A stretch of DNA of 64,000 nt from Boseongicola sp. SB0665_bin_10 (GTDB taxonomy: Bacteria; Pseudomonadota; Alphaproteobacteria; Rhodobacterales; Rhodobacteraceae), in the NCBI GenBank assembly GCA_009838075.1, contig VXSG01000099.1, positions 1-64,000 of the forward strand, read 5' to 3'. Shown piece by piece: positions 21,170 through 32,703 of the stretch (its first letter is position 1; every line of letters starts with the position of its first letter). The notes beneath the pieces were generated by a model. It was not told the DNA's origin. It was given only the letters and a program-made list of their open reading frames with translations, and ran no database searches. The position numbers and the translations under genes were made by a program.

Positions 21170-22030
21170 ATGCCAAGTCTCAAGGACCTCAAGACGCGGA
21201 TCGACTCGGTCAAGTCCACCCGGAAGATCACGCAGGCGATGCAGATGGTCGCGGCCGCGAAACTGCGCCGCGCAGAAGAGGCCGCGTCAGCCGCACGGCC
21301 GTACGCCGAGCGGTTCGAAGCCGTCCTGGCCGGATTGGCGGCCGGCATCGGCGAGGGCGGCCCGAAGCTCCTGAAGGGCACGGGCTCGGACCAGACCTGG
21401 CTTCTCGTCGTCATGACGTCCGAGCGCGGCCTCTGCGGCGGCTTCAACTCCTCGATCGTGAGACTTGCAAAGGCACAGGCCAAGAAACTCGTCGACGACG
21501 GCAAGACGGCAAAGATCCTTACCGTCGGAAAGAAGGGGCGTGAGCAGCTCCGCCGCGAATACGGCGACCACTTTGTCGGCCATGTCGATCTCACCGAAGT
21601 GAAACGGGTCGGCTACGCAAACGCGCAGGACATAGCCTCGGACGTCCTGGGCCGCTTCGACGCCGGGGAGTTCGACGTCGCAATGATCTACTTCAACAAG
21701 TTCGAGAGCGTCATCTCGCAGGTCCCTCAGGAACTGCAGATCATCCCGGCAAGGATCGAAGCCAGCGAAGACGCCACCGTCTTCGACTATGAGCCTGGCG
21801 ATGACGAAATCCTCGCCGAGCTCCTTCCTCGCGGCGTGGCGACACAGATCTTTGCGGCACTCCTCGAGAACGGCGCGTCCGAGCAAGGCGCGCGCATGAG
21901 CGCCATGGACAACGCGACCCGCAATGCCGGCGAGATGATCGACAAGCTCACGATCCAGTTCAACCGAACCCGGCAGGCGGTCATCACCAACGAACTGATT
22001 GAAATCATTTCGGGCGCAGAGGCGCTCTGA
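21170..22030 (+). CDS. atpG: AtpG, F1 ATP synthase gamma subunit
   Basis: 286 residues. The central rotor shaft has the N-terminal helix [20 protein letters not shown] and the C-terminal helix with [14 protein letters not shown], which lie in the F1 core. It is the third gene of the ATP synthase operon, 29 bases after atpA. Confidence 0.98.
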   Translation: MPSLKDLKTRIDSVKSTRKITQAMQMVAAAKLRRAEEAASAARPYAERFEAVLAGLAAGIGEGGPKLLKGTGSDQTWLLVVMTSERGLCGGFNSSIVRLAKAQAKKLVDDGKTAKILTVGKKGREQLRREYGDHFVGHVDLTEVKRVGYANAQDIASDVLGRFDAGEFDVAMIYFNKFESVISQVPQELQIIPARIEASEDATVFDYEPGDDEILAELLPRGVATQIFAALLENGASEQGARMSAMDNATRNAGEMIDKLTIQFNRTRQAVITNELIEIISGAEAL

Positions 22031-23473
<1,443 letters not shown>

Positions 23474-23482
23474 GGAGCCTGC

Positions 23483-23875
23483 ATGCCTGGCACAATGCAA
23501 TTCGACCTGGTTTCGCCCGAACGCAGTCTTGCTTCGGGACAGGCCAGTTCAGTCCTGATCCCCGGCGCTGACGGCGACATGGTGGCCATGCCGGACCATG
23601 CTCCCGTGGTGACAGGGCTTCGCCCGGGGATCGTCGCTGCAGAGATCGATGGCGGGATGCTGGAATTCGTGGTGACCGGGGGCTTTGCCCAGATCACGAC
23701 GGAGGGTGCGACAGTGCTCGCCGACGAGGCTCTGCCGAAGGCGGAAATCACGTCCGGGTTCCTTGACGAGCGCATCGCCGCCGCGAAGGAAGGCCAGGAA
23801 GCCTCGACTGGAGCAACCGCGGACGAGACGGCAAAGCGCGTTGCCGACCTCGAGACGCTGAAAGGCATGCTCTGA
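23483..23875 (+). CDS. atpC: AtpC, F1 ATP synthase epsilon subunit
   Basis: 130 residues, the shorter alphaproteobacterial type. The N-terminal beta-sandwich begins QFDLVSPERSLASGQ and contains the GDMVAMPDHAPVV stretch. The C-terminal helical part is short, ending RVADLETLKGML, so inhibition by an extended epsilon may be weak. It is the last gene of the operon. Confidence 0.97.
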   Translation: MPGTMQFDLVSPERSLASGQASSVLIPGADGDMVAMPDHAPVVTGLRPGIVAAEIDGGMLEFVVTGGFAQITTEGATVLADEALPKAEITSGFLDERIAAAKEGQEASTGATADETAKRVADLETLKGML

Positions 23876-24232
23876 GGTTTGCACGTGCGCCGGAGCGCCG
23901 TTCGCGGCAGACACGCAATGACACGCGAATCAACATTCCGGCCTTGGGTCGGGAGCCATCGGTATCCAGCGATTTTCGCCACTCACCGTCCAAGAGGATC
24001 TCCAGGCCGCGCCCCGTGACGGGTTCGAAATGGCGTCGCGGGATGGAAAGGGTTCACCCCGCGTCTCGGTCCACGCTTCATGCGGCTCCGAGAGTCCCGC
24101 CCCGGATCCGAGGAACTGCTTCTCGCGCCTCAAAGGCCGGCGCCGTGTCCCGGACCGCCACGACAATAGGCACCCGAAAGTCCGCCTTGCATCGCGGCCA
24201 TGATCGTCGCGCCCCGGTTGCAGGTCCGGACC
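23876..24232. other. Convergent intergenic region after the ATP synthase operon
   Basis: The 357 bases lie between atpC and the oppositely directed AraC-MGMT gene. No gene, clear terminator hairpin or repeat was recognised. Confidence 0.5.
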
Positions 24233-25084
24233 CTACGCGGTCACGGCGGATTCCCATGCGAGCATGGCACGCTTCACGGGCAGGCCCCAATGGTATCCCC
24301 CCAGCCCGCCTGATTTCCGCAGCGCTCGATGGCACGGAATGAGCCAGGAAATCGGATTCCGTCCGACTGCAGTGCCAACGGCCCTGGCAGCCCCTGGCGC
24401 GCCGATGACCCGTGCGATGTCGGAATACGTCGTCACGTGACCCGTCGGAACGTGCAGGAGCGCCTCCCACACCTTGATCTGAAAGGGCGCGCCGATCAGG
24501 AACAGCGGCACTGGCCCGTCGGTCCTGCCACTCTTCGGGAATGCCGATGCAACCATCGGGGCGAGAACGGCAGGATCCTCCCGGTATTTTGCCTGCGGCC
24601 AGCGCGCCCGCAGGTCCGCCATCGTCGCGCCCGCGCCGGCTTCAGCCGCAAACCCGAGGCCGCAAATGCCCCTTGCCGTGCCCATGACAAGCGCCGGTCC
24701 GAAGGGGCTGCCGAACCAGCCCCAGGAGATTTCCAGCCCGTCTCCCCCCCGCGCGTAGTCTCCCGGGCTCATCGCCTCCCAACGCACGAACAGGTCGTGA
24801 AGCCGTCCCGAACCCGACAGGCCGACTTCGTCCGCAGTCTCGAGCGTGGTGTGCCGCCGCGCCAGAAGCGCCTTTGCGTGATCAAGCGTCAGCCACTGCT
24901 GGTACCGCTTGGGCGAAACCCCGACCCAACGACTGAAGATCCGCTGGAAATGCGCATGGCTCATGCGCATTTCGGACGCGATCTCTTCCAGCGAAAGGTT
25001 CCGGGCGCCCGCGTCGATCAGTTCGATCGCGCGTCGGACAAGCTGGTAGTGGTATTCGGTTTCCGGTTCCGACATGTCCTTCAT
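24233..25084 (-). CDS. AraC-type regulator fused to O6-methylguanine-DNA methyltransferase (Ada-like)
   Basis: 283 residues. An AraC-type double helix-turn-helix fills about 14-112 (LSLEEIASEMRMSHAHFQR, then GLSGSGRLHDLF). A ribonuclease-like linker follows, then the DNA-alkyl-transferase domain with the acceptor Cys251 in IPCHR. It repairs O6-alkylguanine by suicidal transfer. Unlike E. coli Ada it lacks the N-terminal zinc domain that takes the methyl group from phosphotriesters, so how it would sense damage is unclear. The ATG at 25084 has AGGGG eight bases upstream; 25075 is an alternative. Divergent from nth. Confidence 0.9.
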   Translation of the reverse strand: MKDMSEPETEYHYQLVRRAIELIDAGARNLSLEEIASEMRMSHAHFQRIFSRWVGVSPKRYQQWLTLDHAKALLARRHTTLETADEVGLSGSGRLHDLFVRWEAMSPGDYARGGDGLEISWGWFGSPFGPALVMGTARGICGLGFAAEAGAGATMADLRARWPQAKYREDPAVLAPMVASAFPKSGRTDGPVPLFLIGAPFQIKVWEALLHVPTGHVTTYSDIARVIGAPGAARAVGTAVGRNPISWLIPCHRALRKSGGLGGYHWGLPVKRAMLAWESAVTA

Positions 25085-25198
25085 CTTCGCATCCCCTGAC
25101 TCTCTGCCCCAGAACTTGCAGATCGTCAGGCAAAATACGACCCGCATCTTGCGAGAAACGCTTGCCGCCGGTGCCCCGTTCCGCCAGAAACGCGGTCC

Positions 25199-25843
25199 AT
25201 GGCCAGGCAATTGCCCTTTCAGACGCTTGTCGAGATCTTCACGCGATTCCGCGAGGCCGAAGCCGAGCCCAAGGGCGAGCTGCAGCACGTCAACGCCTAC
25301 ACGCTTGTCGTGGCCGTCGCGCTTTCCGCCCAGGCAACCGATGCGGGCGTCAACAAGGCCACGCGCGAACTCTTCAAGGTCGCGGACACGCCCCAGAAGA
25401 TGCTGGACCTGGGCGAGGACGGCCTCATCGGGCACATCAGGTCCATCGGGCTCTATCGCAACAAGGCCAAGAACGTCATGCGGCTCTCGCGCATCCTTGT
25501 CGACGAGTATGACGGCGAAGTTCCCTCGTCCCGATCCGCCCTGCAATCCCTGCCCGGCGTCGGACGAAAGACCGCCAATGTCGTCCTGAACATGTGGTGG
25601 GGTCATCCAGCGCAGGCGGTCGACACGCACATCTTCCGTGTCGGCAACCGCACGGGGATCGCGCCTGGCAAGGATGTCAATGCTGTCGAGCGTGCAATCG
25701 AGGACAATGTTCCAGCCGAATTCCAGCGCCACGCCCATCACTGGCTGATCCTGCACGGGCGATACACCTGCGTCGCACGCAAGCCGAAATGCGGGGCCTG
25801 CCTGATCCGCGATCTTTGCCCGTTCGAGGAAAGGGCGGCATGA
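25199..25843 (+). CDS. nth: Nth, endonuclease III
   Basis: 214 residues. The helix-hairpin-helix motif LPGVGRKTANVVL near 120 contains the catalytic Lys, and the catalytic Asp follows in AVDTHIFRV. The 4Fe-4S cluster ligands are Cys191, Cys198, Cys201 and Cys207. The enzyme removes oxidised pyrimidines and nicks the abasic site in base-excision repair. Its TGA overlaps the next gene's ATG. Confidence 0.97.
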   Translation: MARQLPFQTLVEIFTRFREAEAEPKGELQHVNAYTLVVAVALSAQATDAGVNKATRELFKVADTPQKMLDLGEDGLIGHIRSIGLYRNKAKNVMRLSRILVDEYDGEVPSSRSALQSLPGVGRKTANVVLNMWWGHPAQAVDTHIFRVGNRTGIAPGKDVNAVERAIEDNVPAEFQRHAHHWLILHGRYTCVARKPKCGACLIRDLCPFEERAA

Positions 25844-26820
25844 GTTACGATGTCGTCGGAATCGGCAACGCGATCGTCGACGTGATCTCGCCCGCAGACG
25901 ATTCCTTTCTCGAGCACATGGGGATCGAGAAGGGAATCATGCAGCTCGTGGAGCGCGAGCGCGGCGAAAGGCTTTACGGTGCGATGACGGACAGGGTGCA
26001 GGCCCCCGGAGGTTCGGTCGCAAACACGCTGGCGGGACTCGGCAACCTTGGGCTCAAGACCGGATTCATCGGGCGCGTCCGGGACGATGCGCTGGGCAGG
26101 TTCTACGCGTCTTCCTTGGCCGCGGGAGGAACGGATTTCGTGAACGAACCGGCGCCCGGCGGAGACCTTCCGACGTCGCGTTCGATGATATTCGTCTCGC
26201 CGGACGGCGAACGGTCCATGAACACCTATCTCGGCATCTCGTCCGAACTGGGCCCTGGAGACGTTCCGGACGAAGTGGCGGGCGCAACGGACATCCTCTT
26301 TCTCGAAGGCTATCTCTACGACAAGCCCAAGGGAAAGGAGGCGTTCGAACGCGCGGCTCGACTCTGCCGCAACTCCGGCGGACGGGCCGGCATTGCGCTC
26401 TCGGACCCGTTCTGCGTTGATCGGCACCGCAGCGACTTTCGCCGCCTCGTTCGCGAGCTTGATTGCGTGATCGGCAATCAGCATGAATTGGAATCGCTCT
26501 ATCAGAGCGGCCTTTCCGGAGCGCTGGAATCCGCGGCCGAGGATTCTGGCCTGGTGGTCGTCACCCGGTCTGGCGAGGACGTGATTCTGGTCCGAGGCGA
26601 CGAGACGGCGCACGTCTCCGTCAGGCGGGTGGTTCCTGTGGACGCGACAGGTGCGGGCGATCTTTTCGCGGCCGGGTTTCTCTACGGCTACGCGACGGGC
26701 CAGCCACTCGAGGTCGCCGGCCGAATGGGCTGCGTGGCGGCATCCGAAGTCATCAGTCACTACGGCGCCCGGCCTGAAGCCGATCTCAAGGCGCTGTTTC
26801 GGAAGAACGGCTTGATCTGA
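25840..26820 (+). CDS. PfkB-family adenosine kinase
   Basis: 326 residues of the ribokinase fold. The N-terminal GIGNAIVDVISP and the C-terminal catalytic motif DATGAGDLFAAGFLYG near 265 are clear, and the substrate-site GGSVANTLAGL resembles adenosine kinases. It would phosphorylate adenosine to AMP for salvage. The ATG at 25840 overlaps the nth stop (ATGA), indicating coupled translation. Another sugar or nucleoside substrate cannot be excluded. Confidence 0.88.
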   Translation: MSYDVVGIGNAIVDVISPADDSFLEHMGIEKGIMQLVERERGERLYGAMTDRVQAPGGSVANTLAGLGNLGLKTGFIGRVRDDALGRFYASSLAAGGTDFVNEPAPGGDLPTSRSMIFVSPDGERSMNTYLGISSELGPGDVPDEVAGATDILFLEGYLYDKPKGKEAFERAARLCRNSGGRAGIALSDPFCVDRHRSDFRRLVRELDCVIGNQHELESLYQSGLSGALESAAEDSGLVVVTRSGEDVILVRGDETAHVSVRRVVPVDATGAGDLFAAGFLYGYATGQPLEVAGRMGCVAASEVISHYGARPEADLKALFRKNGLI

Positions 26821-26993
26821 GGCCGCGCAAGATCATGCCGTCTGCATCTTGGCCCGGAGGCGGCCTCCCGCCGTCGATCCTGGACGAATGACAGCCTGAC
26901 CCCGGCACGTTCATGCAGCATTGCCTTGGGTCGCCCGCACATCAAGCGGCAATTCAGCGGGCCCCATTGTCCTTCGGCTGGCGCGCATGCGGC

Positions 26994-28412
26994 CTATGCG
27001 GCGTCCCGCGACAGCCGAACCGGCAGCTCGCGGGCCCAGGCGCTGATCGTGCCAGCCCCAAGGCAAACCACGATGTCGCCAGGTCGGGTCTCGGTGCGTA
27101 CCAGGGACTCCAGCGCTTCCTCGTCTTCCAGGGCACGTGCGTCCCTGTGCCCTTGAAGCGCGATCCCTGCCACGAGGTCTTCGCGGGTGGCCCCGGCCAC
27201 CGGGTCCTCTCCGGCACCAAATACATCGGCAATGGCCACAACGTCAGCGTCGCTGAAACAATGGCAAAACTCGTCGAACAGGGCCGACAGCCGCGTATAC
27301 CTGTGCGGCTGATGTACCGCGACAATCCGCGTGTCAGGACCGGATGCCAGCGCCTGCCTCGCCGCGGCCAGCACCGCCGCGATCTCCACGGGATGATGAC
27401 CGTAATCGTCGATGATGGTGACGCCCCCAACTACTCCCACTTTCGTGAATCGCCGATTGACGCCCTTGAACGCCGCCAGCGCTTCGCGGATTTCCGAGCC
27501 CCGCATGCCGAGATGCCGCGCCACCGCCACGGCGCCGAGCGCATTGCAGACGTTGTGGCTTCCCGGCATCGGCAGCGTGCAGTCCTTGATCACCTGCCCG
27601 CTTGCAAGCTCTATGTCGAAACGGGCCGCGGCGTTCTCGTGGCGAAGGTTTGCCGCCCGCACGTCCGCTTCCGCATTGAATCCGAACGTCATGATTCGCC
27701 GGTCCGTCACCTGGTCTGCCAGCGCCCGCACCTCGGGACTGTCGATGCAAAGAACCGCAAGACCATAGAACGGGATGTTTGACACGAAGTCCTCGAACCC
27801 CTTCCGCAGGTCGTCCATCGTCCCCCAATGTTCCATGTGCTCGGGGTCAATGTTCGTCACGACGGCAATGGTCGCCGGAAGACGGTTGAATGTGCCGTCC
27901 GATTCGTCGGCCTCGACCACCATCCACTCGCCGCTTCCGACGCGCGCATTCGATCCATAGGCGTGAATGATGCCGCCGTTGATCACCGTCGGATCAATGC
28001 CTCCGGCATCCAGCAGGGCCGCCACCATCGTGGTCGTCGTGGTTTTGCCGTGCGTGCCCGCAACCGCAATATTGGATCGCAATCGCATGAGTTCGGCCAG
28101 CATTTCGGCCCGTCGCACGACAGGAAGGCCCCGCCTTCTTGCTTCGTCCCGTTCCGGGTTGCCTGGCTTGATGGCGGAGGAGATGACGATGACCTCGGCC
28201 CCCTCCAGATTCTCCGCGCACTGGCCTTCGAAAATCTTGGCCCCGAGGCGCGCCAGCCGGTCGGTGATCTTCGAGGACTTCAGATCCGAACCCTGAACCA
28301 TGTATCCCGCTTCGATCAGCACCTCGGCTATGCCGGACATGCCGATGCCTCCGATTCCGACAAAATGGATCGGGCCCATCTCTGTTGGAAGCTTGGTGAC
28401 TGCAGCGTTCAA
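26994..28412 (-). CDS. murC: MurC, UDP-N-acetylmuramate-L-alanine ligase
   Basis: 472 residues. It joins L-alanine to UDP-MurNAc in cytoplasmic peptidoglycan synthesis. The N-terminal Rossmann motif is [15 protein letters not shown], the ATP-binding loop [12 protein letters not shown] is near 120 and the C-terminal Mur ligase domain has [12 protein letters not shown] at 28412 is chosen as start: it gives the usual alphaproteobacterial beginning, GGAG lies seven bases upstream, and it is one base after the murG stop. Confidence 0.95.
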   Translation of the reverse strand: MNAAVTKLPTEMGPIHFVGIGGIGMSGIAEVLIEAGYMVQGSDLKSSKITDRLARLGAKIFEGQCAENLEGAEVIVISSAIKPGNPERDEARRRGLPVVRRAEMLAELMRLRSNIAVAGTHGKTTTTTMVAALLDAGGIDPTVINGGIIHAYGSNARVGSGEWMVVEADESDGTFNRLPATIAVVTNIDPEHMEHWGTMDDLRKGFEDFVSNIPFYGLAVLCIDSPEVRALADQVTDRRIMTFGFNAEADVRAANLRHENAAARFDIELASGQVIKDCTLPMPGSHNVCNALGAVAVARHLGMRGSEIREALAAFKGVNRRFTKVGVVGGVTIIDDYGHHPVEIAAVLAAARQALASGPDTRIVAVHQPHRYTRLSALFDEFCHCFSDADVVAIADVFGAGEDPVAGATREDLVAGIALQGHRDARALEDEEALESLVRTETRPGDIVVCLGAGTISAWARELPVRLSRDAA

Positions 28413-28413
28413 G

Positions 28414-29502
28414 TCATTCTCCAGCCAATTGCTCGACGGCAAGAGCCAGACGGCTTGCCGCGTCCGGCCTTGCCAGACCAAGGGCATTGTCCCGCATTCG
28501 CAAGGCAGTTCCGACCGTCCCGAGCACGCCCTGCATCTGCTCTGTCAAGGCGGAAGGGTCAAGTTCGGATTCGGGTACAAGGATTGCTGCGCCGGCGTCG
28601 GCCAGGTTGCGCGCATTCGCGGCTTGATGATCCGCCGTGGCTGCCGCGTAGGGAATCAGGATGGAGGGCCGTCCAACCACGCAAATGTCCGCAACCGTTG
28701 ATGCCCCCGCCCGACTGATCGCGAGATGCGCGTTCTCGATCCGCCGGGCAATGTCCGCAAAGAACGGCTCGACATCGGCTTCAATGCCTGCGGACTCGTA
28801 TGCGGCCCTCACGGCAGCCAGGTCCTCGGGCCGCGCCTGATGCGCGACGCGCACGGTCGCCGCAAGTCGGTCTCTCAGATCGACGATTGCCGGTGGCACG
28901 ACTTCGGAGAGAATGCGCGCACCTTGGGATCCGCCGATCACAAGCACGGAGAAAGGGCCGCTTTCGAGGATTTCGTAGGCGGCCCCGGCCCGATCCAGCA
29001 CCTGGGCCCTGACCGGGTTTCCCGTGTGCAAGGCGGAGACTCCGTCCGGAAGGGCCGTAGGCCACGTTCCACACGCAACCATGTCGACCCGCCTGGCAAA
29101 CAGCCGGTTCGCCCGACCGAGGACGCCATTCTGCTCGTGGATCATCCTGGGAATGCGGAGCGCCCAGGCCGCAGCGAGAGCGGGAATGGAGGGATATCCT
29201 CCAAAGCCGACCACCGCGCTCGGTCGATCACGCAGAAACCTGAACTTTGCGGCCGCGATTCCGACTGCAATGGCAAACGGCGCCAGAAGCCTCGTTGGCG
29301 CTCCCCCACGCGCAAGGGTCGCGCTTGCAACCTTCTGCACCACGACCCGATCCGGGAATCCGCCCGCATAATGCGCGCCACGGGCGTCCGTCATGAGCGT
29401 TACCCGCCAGCCCTTTGCCAACATCGTCTCCGCGAGGGCCTGGGCCGGAAACATGTGCCCGCCGGTCCCTCCGGCGGAAATGGCAAGATGGCGCGAGTTC
29501 AT
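28414..29502 (-). CDS. murG: MurG, UDP-GlcNAc-lipid I N-acetylglucosaminyltransferase
   Basis: 362 residues. This GT-B enzyme makes lipid II at the inner face of the membrane. The N-terminal [10 protein letters not shown] loop and the donor-binding VIGGSQGA and HQAR motifs are present, as is [10 protein letters not shown]. Its ATG overlaps the ftsW stop by two bases (ATGA) and murC follows one base after its own stop. Confidence 0.97.
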   Translation of the reverse strand: MNSRHLAISAGGTGGHMFPAQALAETMLAKGWRVTLMTDARGAHYAGGFPDRVVVQKVASATLARGGAPTRLLAPFAIAVGIAAAKFRFLRDRPSAVVGFGGYPSIPALAAAWALRIPRMIHEQNGVLGRANRLFARRVDMVACGTWPTALPDGVSALHTGNPVRAQVLDRAGAAYEILESGPFSVLVIGGSQGARILSEVVPPAIVDLRDRLAATVRVAHQARPEDLAAVRAAYESAGIEADVEPFFADIARRIENAHLAISRAGASTVADICVVGRPSILIPYAAATADHQAANARNLADAGAAILVPESELDPSALTEQMQGVLGTVGTALRMRDNALGLARPDAASRLALAVEQLAGE

Positions 29503-30665
29503 CGCCCGTTTCCGGCAAGGCTGGCCTGGACATCATCGTGGGGCCGCGTGCGCGTGAATGCCAGCAGCATGCCAACCAATATGCCGCCTGCAAGCAGTGA
29601 CGAGCCTCCGTAGCTCACAAAGGGCAGCGTCATGCCCTTGGCAGGAAGGAGCCTGACCGCAACGCTCAGGTTGACAAGCGCCTGCATCGCGAAGGTGCAG
29701 GCCAGCCCGGTACCGGCAAGCCGAATGAAAGGATCGCGCTCACGCGTCAGTCGGAACAGCGAACGGAACGCAATCGTCGAATAGAGCAGGATGACGACAA
29801 GGACGAGAATCAACCCGTATTCCTCGGCGGCAACGGCAATGATGAAGTCAGTGTGAGCGTCGGGCAGCGACCACTTCACCGTGCCTTCGCCTACACCGAC
29901 GCCAAAATAACCGCCCTCCCTGATGGCGTTCGCGGCGTAGCCAAGCTGAGTCGTTGGATCGACCTCGGTCGACAGGTACCCGTCAATGCGGCGCGCAACG
30001 TGTTCGGATTTCTCGTAGGCAAGGATGCCACAGGAAATGATCAGTCCTGCAATCAACAGAAGCAGAAGGAAATGTGCACCTCCCACGAAATACATGACTC
30101 CCCAAGCAAAGAAGATCAGGCAGGCCTGTCCGTAGTCTGGCTGCATGGCAAGAAGACCCACAACCGCCAAGGCCAGTACGAAGGAAAGGGACTTTCCCGG
30201 GGGGCCTGCAACCTCGTTGGCCGCGGCAATCAGCCAGGCCACGAGGACGATGAAGCCAGGCTTCAGGAACTCCGAGGGCTGCAGGGATCCGAAGCCAAGG
30301 GAAAACCACCGGACCGCCCCCTTCCCGAAATCAGTGCCGAAGAACGGCAACATGGCCATGGCCCCGAAGGATGCCAGGAATACAAGCACCGCAATGCGCC
30401 GGACGGTCTTGGGTGCCAGGAGCGTAAACGCGAACATTGTCAGGAGCGCGACCGCTCCGAACGCCACCTGCCGTTCGAAATAGTGGAACGCCCACAATCC
30501 GTGCCGCTCGGCCAAGGGAGGGCTGGATGCGAGGGCCAGCAACAAGCCGATGCCGAAAAGCGCCAGGACGCAGCCAATCGACCACTTGTCGACCGTGCGC
30601 CACCAGCGTGGAAGTATTGGCTCGCCGTTCCTGCGGAAAACCGAGCCGTGAACCATCTCCGTCAT
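29499..30665 (-). CDS. ftsW: FtsW, lipid II polymerase of the divisome
   Basis: 388 residues with about ten membrane segments. SEDS-family motifs include FKTGLF-like regions replaced here by [16 protein letters not shown], and the C-terminal [12 protein letters not shown]. It polymerises septal glycan with its partner FtsI. The ATG at 30665 gives the usual short cytosolic N-terminus ([12 protein letters not shown]). It heads the ftsW-murG-murC transcript seen here; upstream genes of the dcw cluster are not in the window. Confidence 0.95.
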   Translation of the reverse strand: MTEMVHGSVFRRNGEPILPRWWRTVDKWSIGCVLALFGIGLLLALASSPPLAERHGLWAFHYFERQVAFGAVALLTMFAFTLLAPKTVRRIAVLVFLASFGAMAMLPFFGTDFGKGAVRWFSLGFGSLQPSEFLKPGFIVLVAWLIAAANEVAGPPGKSLSFVLALAVVGLLAMQPDYGQACLIFFAWGVMYFVGGAHFLLLLLIAGLIISCGILAYEKSEHVARRIDGYLSTEVDPTTQLGYAANAIREGGYFGVGVGEGTVKWSLPDAHTDFIIAVAAEEYGLILVLVVILLYSTIAFRSLFRLTRERDPFIRLAGTGLACTFAMQALVNLSVAVRLLPAKGMTLPFVSYGGSSLLAGGILVGMLLAFTRTRPHDDVQASLAGNGR

Positions 30666-30824
30666 GCGATCTGCCCGCCCGCCTGCGTGCCCGTTTGCCG
30701 GGTCTGCGCGGAAACATAGCCAATGCTTTCCACAAAATCCAGTGTGCCGGCAGGAATTCGTTGACGATCCGCCGGCTGCGAAATTTCCGCCCCCGGCACC
30801 CGCCGACACGCGCCGGGCGATCAG

Positions 30825-31769
30825 CTACGTGCCCAATGCCAGCCTGTCGGCGAGGAAGCCTTCAATCAGGAACCGCGCGATGGATCCCTTGCGCGCCGCC
30901 GTCATGCCTGGGTTGTCACCCGCAAGGACCTGCATCATTTCCTCGCGTGTCACCCATTTCGCATCCTCGATTTCATCCGCCTGGATCCTGATGGAATCGG
31001 TCAGCGCGATCCCATGGCAACCGATCATCAAGGATGACGGAAACGGCCATGGCTGCGAGGCCAGGTATCTTACTTCGCCCACCTCTATTCCGGCCTCTTC
31101 CCCGACCTCGCGGCGTACGGCCGCCTCGATCGTCTCGCCAGGCTCCATGAATCCCGCGAGAAGGGAATACATTCGTTCAGGCCAGAAACCCGACCTTCCC
31201 ATCAAGACCGAGTTGCCGCTCGTGATCAGCATGATGACCACCGGATCGGTGCGGGGAAAGTGCTGGCCCTCGCAGACGGGGCAATTCCGCTGCCAACCCG
31301 CCATTGCCATCCTGCTCGGAGCGCTGCAACGCGCACAGAACCGATGCGCCCGGTGCCATTCGAGAAGCGCCTTGCCGATCACGACAAGTTCGGCATCGCG
31401 GACGGACAGGCGCGTCATGTTCTGGCGCAGATCGGCAAACGCACATCCATTGGCCAGTTCGGGATGCTGCTGTTCCGACGTATCGTTGAATGCTCCGACA
31501 CCCTCGTCGCCACCCTCCGGCAACCAGTCCGAAATATCCCGCGCAAAGCGGGGTTCGCCTTCGTCCAATCCAAGGAAGACCGCTGGCTCACTGGCCGCGT
31601 TGAATGCCTGATGGTCAGCCGGCAGGAAGACCGGTCGGCGGTTCTCGATCGCCAACAGGGGCTTGCCCCGCCAGAGTGGCAGCACGAACCCGCCGGGAGG
31701 ATCCGCCCTCAGGTGAACGGCCCGGTCAAGACCCGAACCGCCAAACGTCACTGATTCCGCGCATTGCAT
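30825..31769 (-). CDS. nudC: NudC, NAD+/NADH diphosphatase (NAD-cap hydrolase)
   Basis: 314 residues. A four-Cys zinc ribbon (FCARC and NCPVC) precedes the Nudix domain with box GFMEPGETIEAAVRREVGEE near 207, and the NudC-specific SQPWPFPSS lies after it. It hydrolyses NAD(H) to NMN(H) and AMP and removes NAD caps from RNA. The gene lies upstream of ftsW on the same strand and is not obviously part of that operon. Confidence 0.95.
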   Translation of the reverse strand: MQCAESVTFGGSGLDRAVHLRADPPGGFVLPLWRGKPLLAIENRRPVFLPADHQAFNAASEPAVFLGLDEGEPRFARDISDWLPEGGDEGVGAFNDTSEQQHPELANGCAFADLRQNMTRLSVRDAELVVIGKALLEWHRAHRFCARCSAPSRMAMAGWQRNCPVCEGQHFPRTDPVVIMLITSGNSVLMGRSGFWPERMYSLLAGFMEPGETIEAAVRREVGEEAGIEVGEVRYLASQPWPFPSSLMIGCHGIALTDSIRIQADEIEDAKWVTREEMMQVLAGDNPGMTAARKGSIARFLIEGFLADRLALGT

Positions 31770-32051
31770 TCCTGATCGTTCCCTCCCGAAGTCGATGTGC
31801 CACGCAGCCGGCAGATTGGCAAACGGACGTGCTGTTGCCTGCGTCCGGGACCTCGTTGCCCGCGAACGCCATCACCCCCCCTCCTGAATCCCGATGCAGT
31901 GGAGACGCAAATGCCTGCACGCGGCGCACCGGCGCCACTCGACGGGACGGTGCGGTCGGCAACCTTGCGGAACCCGTCGTCCGCCGCGCGGCAACCGGTT
32001 CCCGCAAGGACAACGACCGGCGCCGAAACATTCGCTGACATGGAAAGAGGC

Positions 32052-32145
32052 GAGAGGTTGGACAACGACCCAAGCGTGGCTCGTTACGGCTGCTTCCTTC
32101 CGGACCTGACCGGGTTGGCGAGGCGCTCGCCCGCGCCAACCTCTC
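32052..32145 (-). ncRNA. ffs: Signal recognition particle RNA (small bacterial type, 4.5S)
   Basis: Read on the minus strand it contains the near-invariant SRP core GGTCAGGTCCGGAAGGAAGC with the GGAA apical tetraloop and the asymmetric loop that binds Ffh. The ends GAGAGGTTGG and CCAACCTCTC pair perfectly and close a single long hairpin of about 94 bases, the size of the small bacterial form. The RNA partners with Ffh and FtsY in co-translational membrane targeting. End positions are set from the pairing and may be off by a few bases. Confidence 0.93.
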
Positions 32146-32153
32146 AAGATCAC

Positions 32154-32182
32154 CATGTAACGCGTTCGGCCTGCGTGCGCAA
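32154..32182 (-). promoter_or_regulatory. Candidate ffs promoter
   Basis: On the minus strand TTGCGC and TACATG are 17 bases apart, and the -10-like box ends eight bases before the RNA 5' end inferred from pairing. The boxes are imperfect; the position relative to the RNA is the main support. Confidence 0.45.
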
Positions 32183-32208
32183 GGAATCATGAGGCGTCGG
32201 AAATCGTC

Positions 32209-32703
32209 TCATTCGCGGCCTGAACCCAAAGCCGCCCAAGCCCGTTGAGCGGCGGTCTCCACGGCGCAGGGCCTGACCGTGCGAAGCCGCGCCAGCGCCG
32301 CATCGACGTCCTCGCCAGCCTCGACCATCAGTCTCAGAAGCGCCATCCCCGAACGCCCGCAACCACCGAAGCAATGCGCCAAGACCCGACCGCCGCCGCC
32401 AAGGGCGCGATGCGCAACCTCCGACGCCTCCGGCCAAAGTGCGCAGGTCTCCGAAGGGGGTGCGCCAAGATCGGTGACGGGCAAGTGCCGCCAATGCACG
32501 CCCGCAGCCTCAAGATCCTCACCCATGGCCGACGCCCCCGCAAACTCCAGCTCGTGCCTGCCGGTCATCGTCAGGACAACGTCCGCGCCCCAGGAAATGA
32601 TCGTCGTCAAGTCGCTGGAAACGTGCGCGCCGCGGCCCGGCATCGGCGCGATGCCGATCATCCCGCGGCCCAGCGGCAGTTCCGCGATAACGTATTCAGT
32701 CAA
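32209..32703 (-). CDS. Dual-specificity/tyrosine phosphatase-like protein
   Basis: 164 residues. The C(X)5R phosphatase loop is HCFGGCGRSG with Cys111 and Arg117, and Asp78 in PVTDLGAP is a likely general acid. It would dephosphorylate proteins or small phosphoesters; the substrate is unknown. The start is a TTG at 32703 with GGAGG seven bases upstream, lying inside the last codons of the ankyrin gene (8-base overlap), so the two are translationally coupled and probably act together. Confidence 0.82.
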   Translation of the reverse strand: MTEYVIAELPLGRGMIGIAPMPGRGAHVSSDLTTIISWGADVVLTMTGRHELEFAGASAMGEDLEAAGVHWRHLPVTDLGAPPSETCALWPEASEVAHRALGGGGRVLAHCFGGCGRSGMALLRLMVEAGEDVDAALARLRTVRPCAVETAAQRAWAALGSGRE

